Source: Brachypterus glaber | Taxonomy: Eukaryota > Arthropoda > Insecta > Coleoptera > Kateretidae | DNA: 64,000 nt | Assembly: GCA_958510825.1 (NCBI GenBank) | Contig: OY294050.1 | Location: 43,227,249 to 43,291,248 of the forward strand | Direction: 5' to 3' | In this document: positions 31,730 through 43,139 of the stretch, piece after piece | How the letters are laid out: every line of letters starts with the position of its first letter | Position numbering within the stretch: position 1 is the stretch's first letter | Program-made: the position numbers and the translations under genes | The notes under the pieces: model-generated | Seen by the model: only the letters and a program-made list of their open reading frames with translations | Told to the model about the DNA's origin: nothing | Database searches by the model: none

Positions 31730-32796
31730 ACATCGGCACTATTGTACACTAGAGTCATCTAGTTTGCAAATTTCAAACTAGGTGTTTTGTTTGATTTTAA
31801 AATATGTATCTTTAACACATTATATTCTAGCAAAAAACTGTATATAACATTTTTTATAGGGCTTAAAAAGAGCTTTTATTTAAAATATAATTTTTTGAAA
31901 TCGGGTTATAAATATGTGAGATATGCTAAAAAAACCTTTTTACTGCTTTAAACGCCAATATCTCGAAAACAATGCGTTTTAGGAAAACGTTGTTTATAAA
32001 AATTTTTGACCAATTTAAAATTATCTTTTATACACGGAAAAAAAAATTATAGCTAGGAGCGCTATAACACACATACCAAGCAAATTATAATCGCTTATTA
32101 TATAAATACAAGGCTTTCTCTTACAATTATGGCAGTCAGTGTAAAAATTTATATGAAATACTTTAATTGTTTAGTGAATAATAAAATATAACAAATAGTA
32201 TGGCATTTATAGCTTAAATAGATTTAATTATTGTCCGTGCTAATAATTTTTATAATATAATAAAATTTCTGTAAATTTATAATAGTGCCTGTAATAAATA
32301 TAATCGTGTCTGTAATATATATAATCGTTTCCAATTTATTTTTAACATTATTAGTTATTTTGTCCCTTATAATCTATAGCTTAAATCACTATAATTTGCC
32401 ACTGTTACCAAATATCTTATAATGTATAGCGCAGAGCCCACTAATTTCTTTCCGTGTATAAGTGCTAAATTAACCAAATACAATAATAATTGCCTTAATT
32501 ATAAACAATAAACGCTAAAAATAGGAGTTTTACCCCCTTACCCCCAATCGTTTACGCCCAAAATCTAATCAGCTCTTCGGAATCCGATAAGAAACAATAT
32601 GCGAAAAACCGCAAGTTGTTATCTCATGTAGAAATGGAGTTAGAGAGTTTACAACCAGACAGACAGACAGACGGACGCAAAAAGTTTTTTTACTGATTTC
32701 CAAACGAGAAATGTGAAAAAAAGCTGGTCAAAGATTTTGACTTTTCGGCGAAGATTTCAATACATCGTCACTCTTAGTAGCACTAAGTGCCGATGT
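31730..32796 (+). mobile_element. Family S element, copy 2, with nested 424-bp MITE
   Basis: Same ACATCGGCACT / AGTGCCGATGT ends as copy 1. About 643 bp of its own sequence, plus the MITE at 32033-32456 and the duplicated TA. Confidence 0.75.
32033..32456 (-). mobile_element. 424-bp TA-target MITE, copy 2
   Basis: Inverted, near-identical copy of 18724-19147. TA duplications at 32031-32032 and 32457-32458. The sister repeat near 23221 shows the site before insertion. Confidence 0.9.
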
Positions 32797-33530
32797 AAAA
32801 CATTTTCGTACAAAAACAATTTTAATTATTTTTGTTAAATTTATTTTTATTCGTTTTTATTTTAAATTTAATTTATCTAATGTTGAAATATCTATTTCCT
32901 ACATAAGAATAAACTGGAGTATAACTTTATCATATCCGGTTATTATGAAATATACATATGACAATTTTATTTATAATTATATTACAGAGATAAATACGCA
33001 ACTATTTTAATGTTATCACAGAAAGAATATGTCTTTCATACAAAATAACTTACAATAGTATACAGGGTGTCCCACGGTAGACAAATCAGTTAAACTGTGG
33101 CGTTATTAACAAAGATATCAACATGAAACTTTTACCAGTCAATATGGACCTAATTATCTTCAATTGACCCAAAACAAAAGTTTTCTACTCTTTTTTGGTT
33201 TTGAGCTAGAGCTCCACACATGCACTTTTAAAAGCATAACAATACTTTCAAATGCCAAAATTAAAAAAAGTAACAATTTTTCTTTATCATATGATAGTTT
33301 TTTTCACTAAAAACAATAATTTTCGATTTAAATTCTTAATTTTATAAAACCTTAAAAAAGGGCAATTGCATAATGGAATGACCCCGCTATGGCAAAAGAG
33401 TAGGATGCCTTGAAATTAATTTTTTTAAATAAGTCGTATATGATGACAATAAATGTCAAATTTGATTTTACATTATAATCAAAAAATTAACAAAGCAAGA
33501 TTTTTATAAAACCAAGTTTAGAATGCCAAA

Positions 33531-33761
33531 ATGATAACTTTAGAAGTAAAGAAAGAAATTATTTTAACTTATGGAGAATGTGCTCGAAATTTAAGAGAAA
33601 CAACGAGAAGAATAGTAGAAAAGTTCCCCGATGATAGTAAATTATTTAAATTTATTAACTTGCTGCTTGATTTAAATCCATTTGAATCGTGGAAGACTCG
33701 CAAAGAATTAGAATTATTTGCTAATAATAGATTTTGTGAAATGGCATTTATATTCCCATGA
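33531..33761 (+). pseudogene. N-terminal helix-turn-helix fragment of a mariner-like transposase
   Basis: The 76-codon frame begins MITLEVKKEIILTYGECARN and continues LRETTRRIVEKFPDD. This resembles the short DUF4817-type helix-turn-helix seen at the start of many arthropod mariner-like proteins (pattern ..YGEC..N.R...R.Y.E.FP). After about residue 35 the similarity fades. The catalytic DDE/D domain is absent, so the product could at most bind DNA. Confidence 0.55.
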
Positions 33762-34254
33762 TTCTCTGAAGTTAGATGCGTAATTTTGACCTTTTTTCAT
33801 CAGAACTGGAGTGATTTGGGAAAACCTAAGGACTAACATGAATTTATTTGAAATATTGTACAAAACAATTCTAATAACACTGAAAATATTCTAGAAAGGC
33901 GTAATATTTTGTAGATGTATGGAATTTGACACAATGATGAGTTAATTAATTCAAATATCATAAATACGTCTTGCGTTTCGCATATTAATAAATAATATTA
34001 ATAATAACAATCAATTTGATATTTTAACTTATGAGAATTATTCTTAGTATCATTTAACTTTTAATTCCAACCAAAATGTACGTAATTAATTACATAACAA
34101 TAAATTAAATGACTAAATTGCCCATAATATGACAGTTTTTTTCCTTTCTTCTTCTGTATTTGGTCTAATTTTGGTCTGGTTTGGTTCAAAAAAACAAAAC
34201 AAACGACTAAGAACAAAAGCACGAAGTAGGACTAGATGAAGTGACCCTAATATG

Positions 34255-34880
34255 CAGGGCCGGACAGAGCCAGCCCGGGCCCCGGTGCAACTTTTTACTC
34301 GGGCCCCCATTTTTTCAAAACACAATTGTCCCATGCAGGCCTGCAGCTAAGGCACTGAGGGCCGAAGCGGCGCCCCCATTCATTAACTAAGCGCCGCAGT
34401 CGAAAATTTTTCCAAATTATGTTAATTTCTGACTGTTTTATTTTCATAGTTCAGCAAGCTTAAGTATGTAAAAAATAATAAAGTCTTAGCGCCGCAGGCG
34501 AAATTTTTTTCAATTTTGATGGCTCTGGCGCCGCAGGCAAGTTTTTTACAAATTTTAAGCTTTTGCAAGCTTGAACTAAAAAAAATACGCAGGTAAATTA
34601 GCCCTAGCGCCGCGGGCGATTTTTTTTACAAATTTTAAAACACTAGTAACAGTGCACTATTATTTTTTACAAAAATCCAAAAAGGCTTAATCGCTGCCGC
34701 GGCGAATTTTTTTCTATTGCCCATTTGGAACGAGATCTACTTATTTGCTCATTTTGACGCCTTATCGATCTGGGGGAGTATAAATAAATAAACTGTATTA
34801 AAAACTTCTGTCTCCGGGCCCCCTTCGAGCCCGGGCCCCGTGTAATCTGTACCCCCTGCACCCCCCTGAATCCGGCCCTG
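34255..34880. mobile_element. 626-bp hAT-type MITE with GC-rich internal repeats
   Basis: The termini CAGGGCCGGA and TCCGGCCCTG lie between perfect 8-bp duplications CTAATATG (34247-34254 and 34881-34888). Subterminal regions are rich in GGGCCC words. The interior repeats about five times a unit of GCGCCGCAGGCG followed by a T/A-rich stretch (near 34391, 34489, 34529, 34609 and 34692). Open frames inside are products of these repeats. Confidence 0.9.
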
Positions 34881-35630
34881 CTAATATGAACCAGCTGCAA
34901 CTTCATGCAACTGCGAGGGAAGGGGGTTCTTTACAAGCTAATTAATTATGTTTTTAAAATCTCATAATTATAAAACATGTTTTATCATAAGTTGTCCAAT
35001 AGGTTTTATAATAACTTGCTTTACCAATACTTTCATTATGATATAGACTTGACTTTGTAAAAAAAACTGCTAAGATTAATCTAAGATTAATCCAATCATA
35101 CCTATTAAAAAATTTGATTGAGCGCAAAAAATCAAAATTTTTTAGTAATTAAGTAAAACACTCTGTAGTATAAAATACCCTAGTCCACAAGGTCCTTACT
35201 AAGTCTAAGTAAAAATCTAATTTATAACATTAGATTTGACATTTATTTTTATCGTGAACGTCATATTTGCAAACATTTATTTTCATAGCATCCTCTCTTT
35301 TACATTAGCGGGGTCATTCCATAATGCACTTACCATTTTTTACCGTTTTCTAAAATTAAAAATTTAAATAGAAAACTATTGTTTTTAGTAAAAAAAACTA
35401 TCATATGATAAAGAAATGATATTATTTTTTTAAATTTTGGCGTTAAAAAATGTTATTATGCTAAAAAAAATTCTGTTTGTTGCTCTAGCCTAAAAACAGA
35501 AAAAGTACAACACTTTTTTCTGGCGTAAATTGAAGGAACCTAGGTCTATATTAACTGGTAAAGAATATATTTTAATAGCTTTGATAATAACGCCACAATT
35601 TGACTGATTTGTCTACCGTGGGACACCGTG

Positions 35631-35760
35631 TATATTATAAGGGTCTTAAGTTATTTAATGATTTTCCAAGTGAAATAAAAAATTGTAATACGTATAATTT
35701 AAATAGAATCTATAATTTATTTGAGGCGTATATATTTACAGTATTATTAATTTGAGCCAT
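35631..35760 (+). pseudogene. C-terminal remnant of a non-LTR RT
   Basis: The frame YYKGLKLFNDFPSEIKNCNT resembles the C-terminal end of jockey-type RT proteins (KGL.L.N.LP..IKN). The mariner-like relic interrupts it just upstream. Sequence before 33062 (about 32930-33062) may be the other side but is too degraded to join. Confidence 0.5.
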
Positions 35761-36274
35761 TTCGCCTCAATGACTATTTATATCGATAAAAAATCTAAAA
35801 CAGAAAATAAAATTAAAATGTTCTTATCAAGCGCACCTATTTCTAGATGCGCTGGTAAGATATTGCGTTTAAAGTAATACTTATCTGCTATATCTTCTTT
35901 ATCTAAAAAATATTATTAGTCAATACCTTACCAAAGTTTAAAAATTTTGCCTAAATAAAGAATTTTCAATAAAATTCTTGATAAATCGTTAAAAAAGAAC
36001 GAAAAACTGAATAAAAGTTAACTTCTAATGTTTCGGGATCTAATCTGATCCCGTTTTCAAAGAAAATTATTAGTTTTTGAAAGAATTTGTGCAATATTTG
36101 GCTTTATCAATCAAAATATGACAAATGTCAAAATATGTCATTTCGAGGTAATTGAAACAAAGACACCTGTAACAATAAAAAGGTGTAGAGAAGTTAATTT
36201 GGAAAAAACCTTTATTGAAAAGAGGGCAAAGTTAAATATATATACGCCTCAAATAAATTATAGATTCTATTAAA
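35698..36274. mobile_element. Inverted-repeat-flanked segment with a GAAAC hairpin
   Basis: The 40-bp arm 35698-35737 (ATAGAATCTATAATTTATTT and onward) is the reverse complement of 36233-36274. On the minus strand near 36053-36030 a perfect GGGATC/GATCCC hairpin is followed by GAAACAT. This is reminiscent of the Penelope-type 3' motif, but CTGANGA is absent. Confidence 0.5.
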
Positions 36275-36551
36275 ATAATATATATTGCCACCCACCTAAA
36301 AATTGTATCCGTTTTAGATTATTTTTAATTATGAATTGTTGCTGATAGAAACTTGAATGAATTTAAACTTGTATTTGGATCAAGTAGTTTAAATACATTT
36401 TCTGTTGACCACTATAATGTTATCATGGTTACCCAGACAGCCAATGTATTATATGTAAATATTGTCGAAGCAAAAACATATTGGTTTTCTTTTAAATCAT
36501 TTTATTATTACCATATTTAATTTTACAACGATCCTTTTCTTAATGTAATTG

Positions 36552-37078
36552 TAATAATAGTATATTAAAGTACTAGTTTCATAACATACGTTTTTAGCGC
36601 ACCAGTACAAGTTTAGAAAACGAGCCGCTTGTGGCGAGTTTTCTAAAGTACTAGTGCGCTAAAGACGTGTTATGAAACGAGTGCTTTATATTTTCTATTT
36701 TGCTCTAAAATTAAAAAAAAAACTTACATTTAAATTGATGACTGATTTAGGGATTTTTTTTTGGATTGACATTACAGTTTACACCACGTTTAAAATTCTA
36801 AGAACAAATGATATTTTGATATATTTTATAGTCATCTCTTCTCTTTTTTACTGCAATTAACCAAGCCACAATTCTAACATGGTAAAAATAACCTAAACAC
36901 AAAATTTAGTAGAAAATTCAACTTTAAAGCGACATTGACATTTGCACGGAAAACGTCAAGGGATAGGCCAGGTCTATTGCCAACCCAAAAGAACAAAAAG
37001 TACAGACCTCTTATGGGCCTATAAGAACACGCAAAATGCGTGTGATTATGAGCTTATAAGAGTCGCAAAATAGAAAAA
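36552..37078 (+). repeat. Dispersed repeat family X, copy 2
   Basis: Same layout as 12875-13371, with the small inverted repeat at its start intact (GAGCCGCTTGTGGCGAG in the centre). Confidence 0.75.
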
Positions 37079-38026
37079 AACAATTTAATCTCTGGAATAA
37101 ATCTAAAGAACAATAAGAATCAATAAGAATTTATGAAAACATAAATACATAGTTAAATATATATTATTTATATCCCTAACAAAAGACTTCACATTCGTGT
37201 TTGTAGCCCATTTACTTAGTTACTCACGTTTTAAATAAAATAATCGTTAAAAATAAAAACTGAGTAAAAAAGTACCTATTTTTCAATAAAGCATTGTGCT
37301 ATTAATATGTAGTTTTCGGGCAATTACAATAACTGTGCTTGAATATTTTTTCCAAAGTAAATATTTTTTAAACTTTTACCATTATCTAGCGAAAATAAAA
37401 ATCCTCTATATATGTGGTGTGGCCACATGTAACAAATGAAATTAAATTTACTAGAAAAATGAGCCATGAATGTTTTGTCTAAAAAATTTAATTGATTACT
37501 AAAGAAATTCTGATCTGCACTGTAAAAAGTAAACTGAATATTCAGTTACAAATGGGTAGTAAGTTATGATCTTATACAAATATACTTTAATTTTTGTTAA
37601 AAACACTGTATTTTTAAAGTCACGTACTTTAATATTTAAGGACGGGCATGAAATGTTGCGTGTTTTAAAGTACAATGGATAATCCCAATTAATCTAACTA
37701 TTTTTTTATGAAGTGACAATATTGCTAAATATTATACTTTAAATGCGAAAAATATATTCCCCCCCCCCCTCCGGGCAGTAGAGTGTTACTAGTTTCCTGT
37801 GAACTACGTAAGTGTGAATTTTTAAGGTTTGTGCTAAGGAAGTGCTTTAAATAGAAGGTTAGTAAAAGACGTTTATTGACGAACTTACTATTGTTTCTAG
37901 ATAATTTTAGTAAGTATATACATTCTACTTATTAATTAGCCTTAAAAACTTTATTTTTCTTTACATTTTTATTTAATTTCGATGGTGCCAACAATTGGTA
38001 TACAAAATTAAATTAAATTCTAATTA
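37079..38026. other. No recognised feature
   Basis: AT-rich sequence with a C-run near 37760. No gene or repeat partner identified. Confidence 0.4.
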
Positions 38027-38538
38027 CACTAGGCAACAAATCGCAACTTTTTTTTTGCCCCGATCGAAAAGTAAATTTTTCTTACTAATTCGAGGGCGTA
38101 GAATCCAAATCTGACCTTAGAAAATTTCCAGCACCTAAAATTTTTGAGATATAAGTTCAGGTAATAATGACGTTTTTTTTCAAAATCTTTAAAAAAAAGA
38201 GTAGAATTTTGAAAATTTTAGTGTATATTAAAAAAAATACGAGGAATTCAAAAATCTATATGTCAAGAACCTACTGTCAGAGTTAGTACGCGAAAAAAAA
38301 AATAAAAAGGTTAAAATGAAAGTTTACTTAATTGCTCATTTGTGGCAAAACTATCAAATTTTTTTAAAAACTTTATAGAACTTAATTTGTAGATTATAAA
38401 ATTCTCTATAAAAATATTTATGCAAATATTTTTTTATTTTGCTTAGTTTGTTCCTAAAAAGTAAATAAATGAAAAAGATATAAAATTAAAGTACACAGTG
38501 TAAACTTTTTTCCCGAGTCCAAAAAATATATTTTTCTT

Positions 38539-39180
38539 CAAGCGTACTAAAATGTTCATATTTTATAACTGAACACACTAGTTAGAAGTGATCTATTTTT
38601 TTACAGTAAAAAAATGAGTTCATTGTTGTACGCCGTAAAAAAAAGTTAGTTAGCATAACCACCACTGGCGGCAGCACTCTTTGACTTTGATGACAGCCAT
38701 ACTTTAAACTTGTTTGTTTATTATGTAAACAGGTGGTTGACTCGAGATTCTGTGCAAAAACCTTGTGTGAAATTGATTAAAAATGATTGAAGAAGAATAT
38801 ATGGTTTATACACCTACAAATCTCTCCGAAATTGCAAATGCTACATTGGACAAGTTACCATCGAAATCGCGAAAAGTGTACGATTTAGCCTGCGAAAAAA
38901 AATTAAAATGAGCTAAGGAAGGTTTAAGTTCATTTCAAAAGGGTTTTATTGGCCTATTTTAATAAACAAAACATACTTTATTACTGAATAAATTAAATTC
39001 AAAAATTAATATTTAAAAAATATATATAGGATACTTGAAGAAAAAATAGTATGTTTCACTCAGAGGAAAAGTGCTTTTTTTTACTCGTCTGTAGTTTCCG
39101 GACTCCGCTTCGCGTCGTCCGTAAATTCTACAGACTAGTAAAAAAAGCTTCACTTTTCCTCTTAGTAAAACAATATACTA
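38539..39180 (-). mobile_element. Family W element, copy 2, inside the Harbinger-type element
   Basis: Flanked by TTTTCTT (38532-38538 and 39181-39187). The other Harbinger-type copy shows the unbroken site near 58155-58165. Matches 26335-26957 in reverse. Confidence 0.75.
38783..38911 (+). pseudogene. Short frame resembling the start of a tyrosine-recombinase-like protein
   Basis: A 42-codon frame begins MIEEEYMVYTPTNLSEIANA and ends LPSKSRKVYDLACEKKLK. The segment LPxKSRxxYDxxxEK resembles the N-terminal core-binding stretch of Crypton-type or related tyrosine recombinases in insects. A stop follows at once and no catalytic region is present. It lies within family W. The assignment is from pattern memory only. 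Confidence 0.3.
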
Positions 39181-39833
39181 TTTTCTTATCAATTTAAAGG
39201 CGCAGAATCCAAATTTGGCTTTAAAAAAAAATTCAGCACGTCTCATTTTTTAAACTTTAGTACATGCAATTATGCCAATTTAAAAATAATTTATAAAACA
39301 AAATATTTGGTATTTTGTTTGTTTTTTTAATGGTTCTACATCATAAAAATGTTACTTTATTACATAAGAACCATAATACGTAAAATTTTTTTAGTTCATT
39401 TTTGACCCCCTAGTAATGATTTTTGACAATTTTTAGCATGAGTACGTGGCGATAAGCTTGTCCCCTTATGCACCCTTCTTCTTACCCTCCACCCTTACTT
39501 AGTTTTGTCACATTATCCATTTTTTTTTAATATTTTTTTTTTCATAATATCCCTATTTATTCTACCTATGAATTTAAAGTTTCTATGTTTTAAGTTGGGT
39601 ATTTTTAAACTAATATTGAGTCGCCGAATCCAAATTTGTCCTTGGAATATTTTTGTCTCCCATGATTTTAGAAAAAAGAGGGATAAAATAATGATTTTTT
39701 AACATTTTTATCTTATTTTTCTCAGAAAACTTAGGTAATAGAAATATTCTGAGGCCAGATTCGGTTTCAGCGAACCAAAATTAGTTTAAAAACATATAAC
39801 TCCAACCGGGGCAAGAAGCCGTGTTGCCTAGTG

Positions 39834-40437
39834 TTATTGGCACAGGTGCCAATAATTAGCCTCTTAAGTAAAAATCCTATTCCAATTATTGGCAACCAGT
39901 TAAATGATAAATTAATGGAATAAATAAAATAAAATTGAATAGATTTATTACTTGTAAGGTTAGATATACATACGTATTGTCACATCTGATATAAGACAAA
40001 ACCAAAACCGTATTTTAAAGCGGGTGGGCTATTATACAAAAGATACAGTTATAGCTAAAAACCTATTTCAAATAAATGCGTTCTAAACAGCGTTTAATGA
40101 AAAAATTACAGTTTTTCCTCAATACATATGTACGTATATACATTTTACACTTTATTTTGTCTATAAACTTAATTTTTCTTTAGAATTTAATTTTTTATCA
40201 CGGTGCCCATAATAGGTGTCCATATTATATTAAACTCCTATTATTGGCACAGGTTTATTGTATGCAAAACTTGCGCATCCAATTTAGTCTAAAAGCATAA
40301 CAATTCTTTTAGATAAGTATACCTAGGTAACTAGGTATAATTTTATAGATAAAAATTAGTATTAGGTAACTAATATTTTAACTTTAATATAAAGATATTT
40401 AGAATTTTAGATTTTAAGCTTTCACGGCCATTAAGAT
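39834..40437. other. No gene; TTGGCAC/GTGCCAA words
   Basis: ATTGGCAC-AGG-TGCCAAT is a small palindrome at 39835-39853. Related GTGCC...TATTGG words recur near 37985, 40202, 40245 and 41530, suggesting an older repeat into which the Harbinger-type and Penelope-like elements landed. Confidence 0.35.
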
Positions 40438-40490
40438 ATAAAGAACTTTCACTTTCGGGTTTAGACCGTGTTAATGGATTTTCACTTTCC

Positions 40491-40525
40491 GACGTTTCGT
40501 CTCTTACTACTAGAGACATCTTCAG
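40491..40525 (-). ncRNA. Hammerhead-like motif, Penelope-like copy 2
   Basis: Same sequence as 15910-15944: CTGAAGA, extra T, a 6-bp helix with a 7-base loop, GAAACGTC. Confidence 0.5.
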
Positions 40526-40568
40526 GGATTAATCTGAAACTAAGTTTCGAATCAACTTGTGTCACTAT

Positions 40569-40960
40569 TTATGACGAGTTGTGGTTATTCACCCGTGACG
40601 AGGTTTTTCCTATCAAAGACTTCCATATTGCAGGTAAGTGGTAACCAGTGTCCCGATTGATATTGTTAGGATGCTTGATGATTTCTATCGATTCCCGTAT
40701 CTTCCTTGGCATTTTTCTGTTTTCTGTTAATATTTGTTTTGTTTCAGACAAATTGATTTTATGAGCTGTTTCATGTACATGTTCGGCTACTGCCGATAAG
40801 GAAATTTGTTTCTTTCTTATATTGCGCTCATGCTCTTGAAGTCTTGTAGAAATTTTTCTCTTAGTTTCACCTATGTAAACCGTACCACAGGAGCAGGGTA
40901 TTTTATATACGCCTTCTGAACTCAGGGGTATTTTGTCTTTTGTTGAAGTCAAACATTGAC
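40569..40960 (-). pseudogene. GIY-YIG endonuclease part of a Penelope-like protein
   Basis: The frame covers YKIPCSCGTVYIGETKRKIS, TRLQEHERN and the stop. It differs from copy 1 by a single residue in the displayed region (HETAHK for HETGHK). The RT part is absent, so it is a fragment only. Confidence 0.85.
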
Positions 40961-40975
40961 CTAATTCAGTTTAAG

Positions 40976-41968
40976 CTACCTCGAAAACCCCCACATACAA
41001 ATTTACACGAAAATATTGTAAATATTTAAAAAAAAAAGTATACCCCGTAAGCCGGGGGTGGATTAACGTTTTTTTTTTATAAAATTTAGCTTAAGCGACC
41101 TTAGAAGCCCCTAGATATAAATTTTATAAACATTTTAAGAAAAAAAAACGATAAAAGGGATATTTTTCACCACTGGGGGTGAGATGGTGGTAGGTCTTTT
41201 TTTACTTCACCAATATATTTTCCGCATCCAAATACATAAGTATGCAAAGTTTTATCTTCTTAGATATTTTCACCTACGGGAAATTCCTTATTTGCTAGGC
41301 CTAATATTGGAGATACGAGGTAGTTACAATTATTTATTTTAAGTAGTAAAGGAGATACGAGGTAATTAGTTCCACAAAACTTATAAACCAATTGGAATTT
41401 TAAATTAGGACTTTGTTTAGGTCATTACTAATCATGTACAGAATTGATTAGTGCAAAAAAACGAAAATCGAATTTTTGGAGATACGAGGTAGTTAAGGTA
41501 ACACTACGATATGTGGAAAATTTCTTAAAGTGCCAATAATTGGGGGTTTTACCCGATTCAGTTTACTTTTTACGGTGTGATATTCCTTCCTTTTACTTAA
41601 AACATTAAAAAAATCAAGATGTTTTTAATAATAATGTAATTTCTTATTTTACTTATGCACAAAAATGTAAGCATTTAAATTTAGATTTTGTTTTTTTTTT
41701 AATTTAATTAACAATAAAACAATAATTTAAAACACAAAAACAAATTAAATCAGAAAAAATTTATATATGGTGCAAGAAGTTTGTTAACCGGTGAAATTAT
41801 TTATAGTTAAATTCCCAGTTAATCCTCGGGGTCAAATGTAATTAAACTGCGCTACTTAGTAAACTAATGAACATCACATGTATGCTTGAGAAATTTAAAT
41901 TATTATGAACATGCATATGTATATGTGCCCTAAAAAAAATGCATTCCATTATAGTTATATTAAATATA
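40976..41968. other. No gene; diverged internal repeats
   Basis: GGAGATACGAGGTA occurs near 41310, 41350 and 41479, and a TTTAAGCTACCTCGAAAACC-type word occurs near 40979 and, diverged, near 41088. This looks like a decayed repeat. No coding sequence. Confidence 0.4.
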
Positions 41969-42993
41969 CACCCCGGACATTAAATCCCGGACACCTAAAA
42001 AATTGCTGTTTTTTAAATTCAAATATTTCGAAAACTAATTAATGGATTTGACTGATTCTTTTTTTGTTTTAAAGCTTAAACATTGTTTACTTTTGTTTTT
42101 ATTTAGGATGGTTAAAAAAAGTACTTTTGTATTAACAGCAACAAATAATGTACAACTATGTTTTTTGCCTCATCTTCTTGACTTGGTACGCCACTGCAAC
42201 TGTTTATCAAATTTTTAAGGTCTCTCTTATTGCCGCAGTTTTAATGAATATATTCTTTTTTAGTTTTTTATATTTTTACTTCTGGTTTAGGAGATATCAG
42301 GATTTTCCTGAAAGTTGTCATTTTTTCAGTTAACTCAAAAAGTACTACATGAATTTAAATGATGCTGTGCTTTAAATTTGAAGCTTAACGGAGTTACATT
42401 TTTCTTCTAATCAAGTTTATCAAAAACATAAATTGGGTTTGACAAACTTGAGAAGAAAAAATAGGGTCACTCCATCCGGCGGCAGTTCTGCGAAATCACC
42501 GTTAAACCTCCGACAGACGGCAATAGAAAGTTGCCCTGGGATGAAGAAACTGTAGAAGAAGAAGTAAAAGACATGAGCTTCAAATAAAAAACAACAATTC
42601 TGCTGATTTAGTACTTTTTGAGTTAAGTGAAAAAATGACAACTTTCAGGAAAATCCTGATATCTCCTAAACCAGAAGTAGAAATATAAAAAACTAAAAAA
42701 GAAAATATTTATTAAAACTGCGGCAATAAGAGAGACCTTAAAAACTTGATAAACAGTTTCAGTGGCGTACCATGGAAGTCCTAGAAGATGGGACAAAAGA
42801 CAAAGTTGTACATTTTTTGTTGCTGTTAATACAAAAATACTTTTTTTAATCATTCTTAATACAAACAAAAGTAGAGAATGTTTAAGCTTTAAAACAAAAA
42901 AAGATTCAGTCAAATCCATTAATTAGTTTTCGAAATATTTGAATTTAAATAATGGCAATTTTTTAGATGTCCGGAATTTAATGTGCGGCAGTG
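41969..42993. mobile_element. Palindromic TA-target element (about 370-bp arms)
   Basis: The arms 41969-42345 and about 42608-42993 are reverse complements (CCGGACATTAAATCCCGG against CCGGAATTTAATGTGCGG). TA flanks both ends (41967-41968 and 42994-42995). The two mirrored open frames containing SFLYFYFWFRRYQDFPESCH come from the two arms and are not host genes. The central 260 bp is unique here. Confidence 0.75.
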
Positions 42994-43139
42994 TACATTT
43001 TTTTAAAAGTTTTTTCCTAAAAATTATTTATTTTAAATATATTTTCTTGAAACAATAATAATTTTTATCCCCTTTTACCCTATCTTAATTCTCCAAATTT
43101 AAAGTTTTTAGCTTAAGCGTTCTAAAGTTATAGTGGTCA

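Larger units (their letters stand above)
33063..35630 (+). mobile_element. Mariner-like relic with long inverted ends
   Basis: The ends CAGGGTGTCCCACGGTAGAC and the complement of GTCTACCGTGGGACACCGTG are flanked by TA (33061-33062 and 35631-35632). The inverted arms extend about 330 bp with divergence. The interior has a helix-turn-helix open frame at 33531, a possible decayed transposase C-terminus near 33800-33880 (frame with GVIWENLRTNMN) and a nested hAT-type element at 34255. The transposase core is gone. Confidence 0.75.
38027..39833 (+). mobile_element. Harbinger-type element (CACTAGGCAACA), copy 1, with nested family W
   Basis: Ends CACTAGGCAACA and TGTTGCCTAGTG, flanked by TTA on both sides. 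With TAA at the second copy this fits the 3-bp TWA target of PIF/Harbinger elements. Removing the 642-bp insertion and its 7-bp repeat leaves about 1158 bp, close to the 1157 bp of copy 2. No transposase is visible. The small open frame near 39505 is present in both copies but has no recognised domain. Confidence 0.8.
40438..40975 (-). mobile_element. Penelope-like element, 3' fragment (copy 2)
   Basis: Nearly identical to 15474-15997 in reverse. Truncated at the 5' side near 40975. TTTAAGCT occurs on both sides (near 40414 and 40979) and may be the target duplication. If so, the 3' end of this copy extends about 17 bases further than copy 1. Confidence 0.8.

Noticed and set aside
34113..34906. 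Minus-strand frames overlapping the 34 kb GC-rich region
   Set aside because: They overlap the ends and internal repeats of the hAT-type MITE.
42148..42919. Two mirrored frames with SFLYFYFWFRRYQDFPESCH, resembling a duplicated gene
   Set aside because: They are the two arms of a palindromic TA-flanked element.
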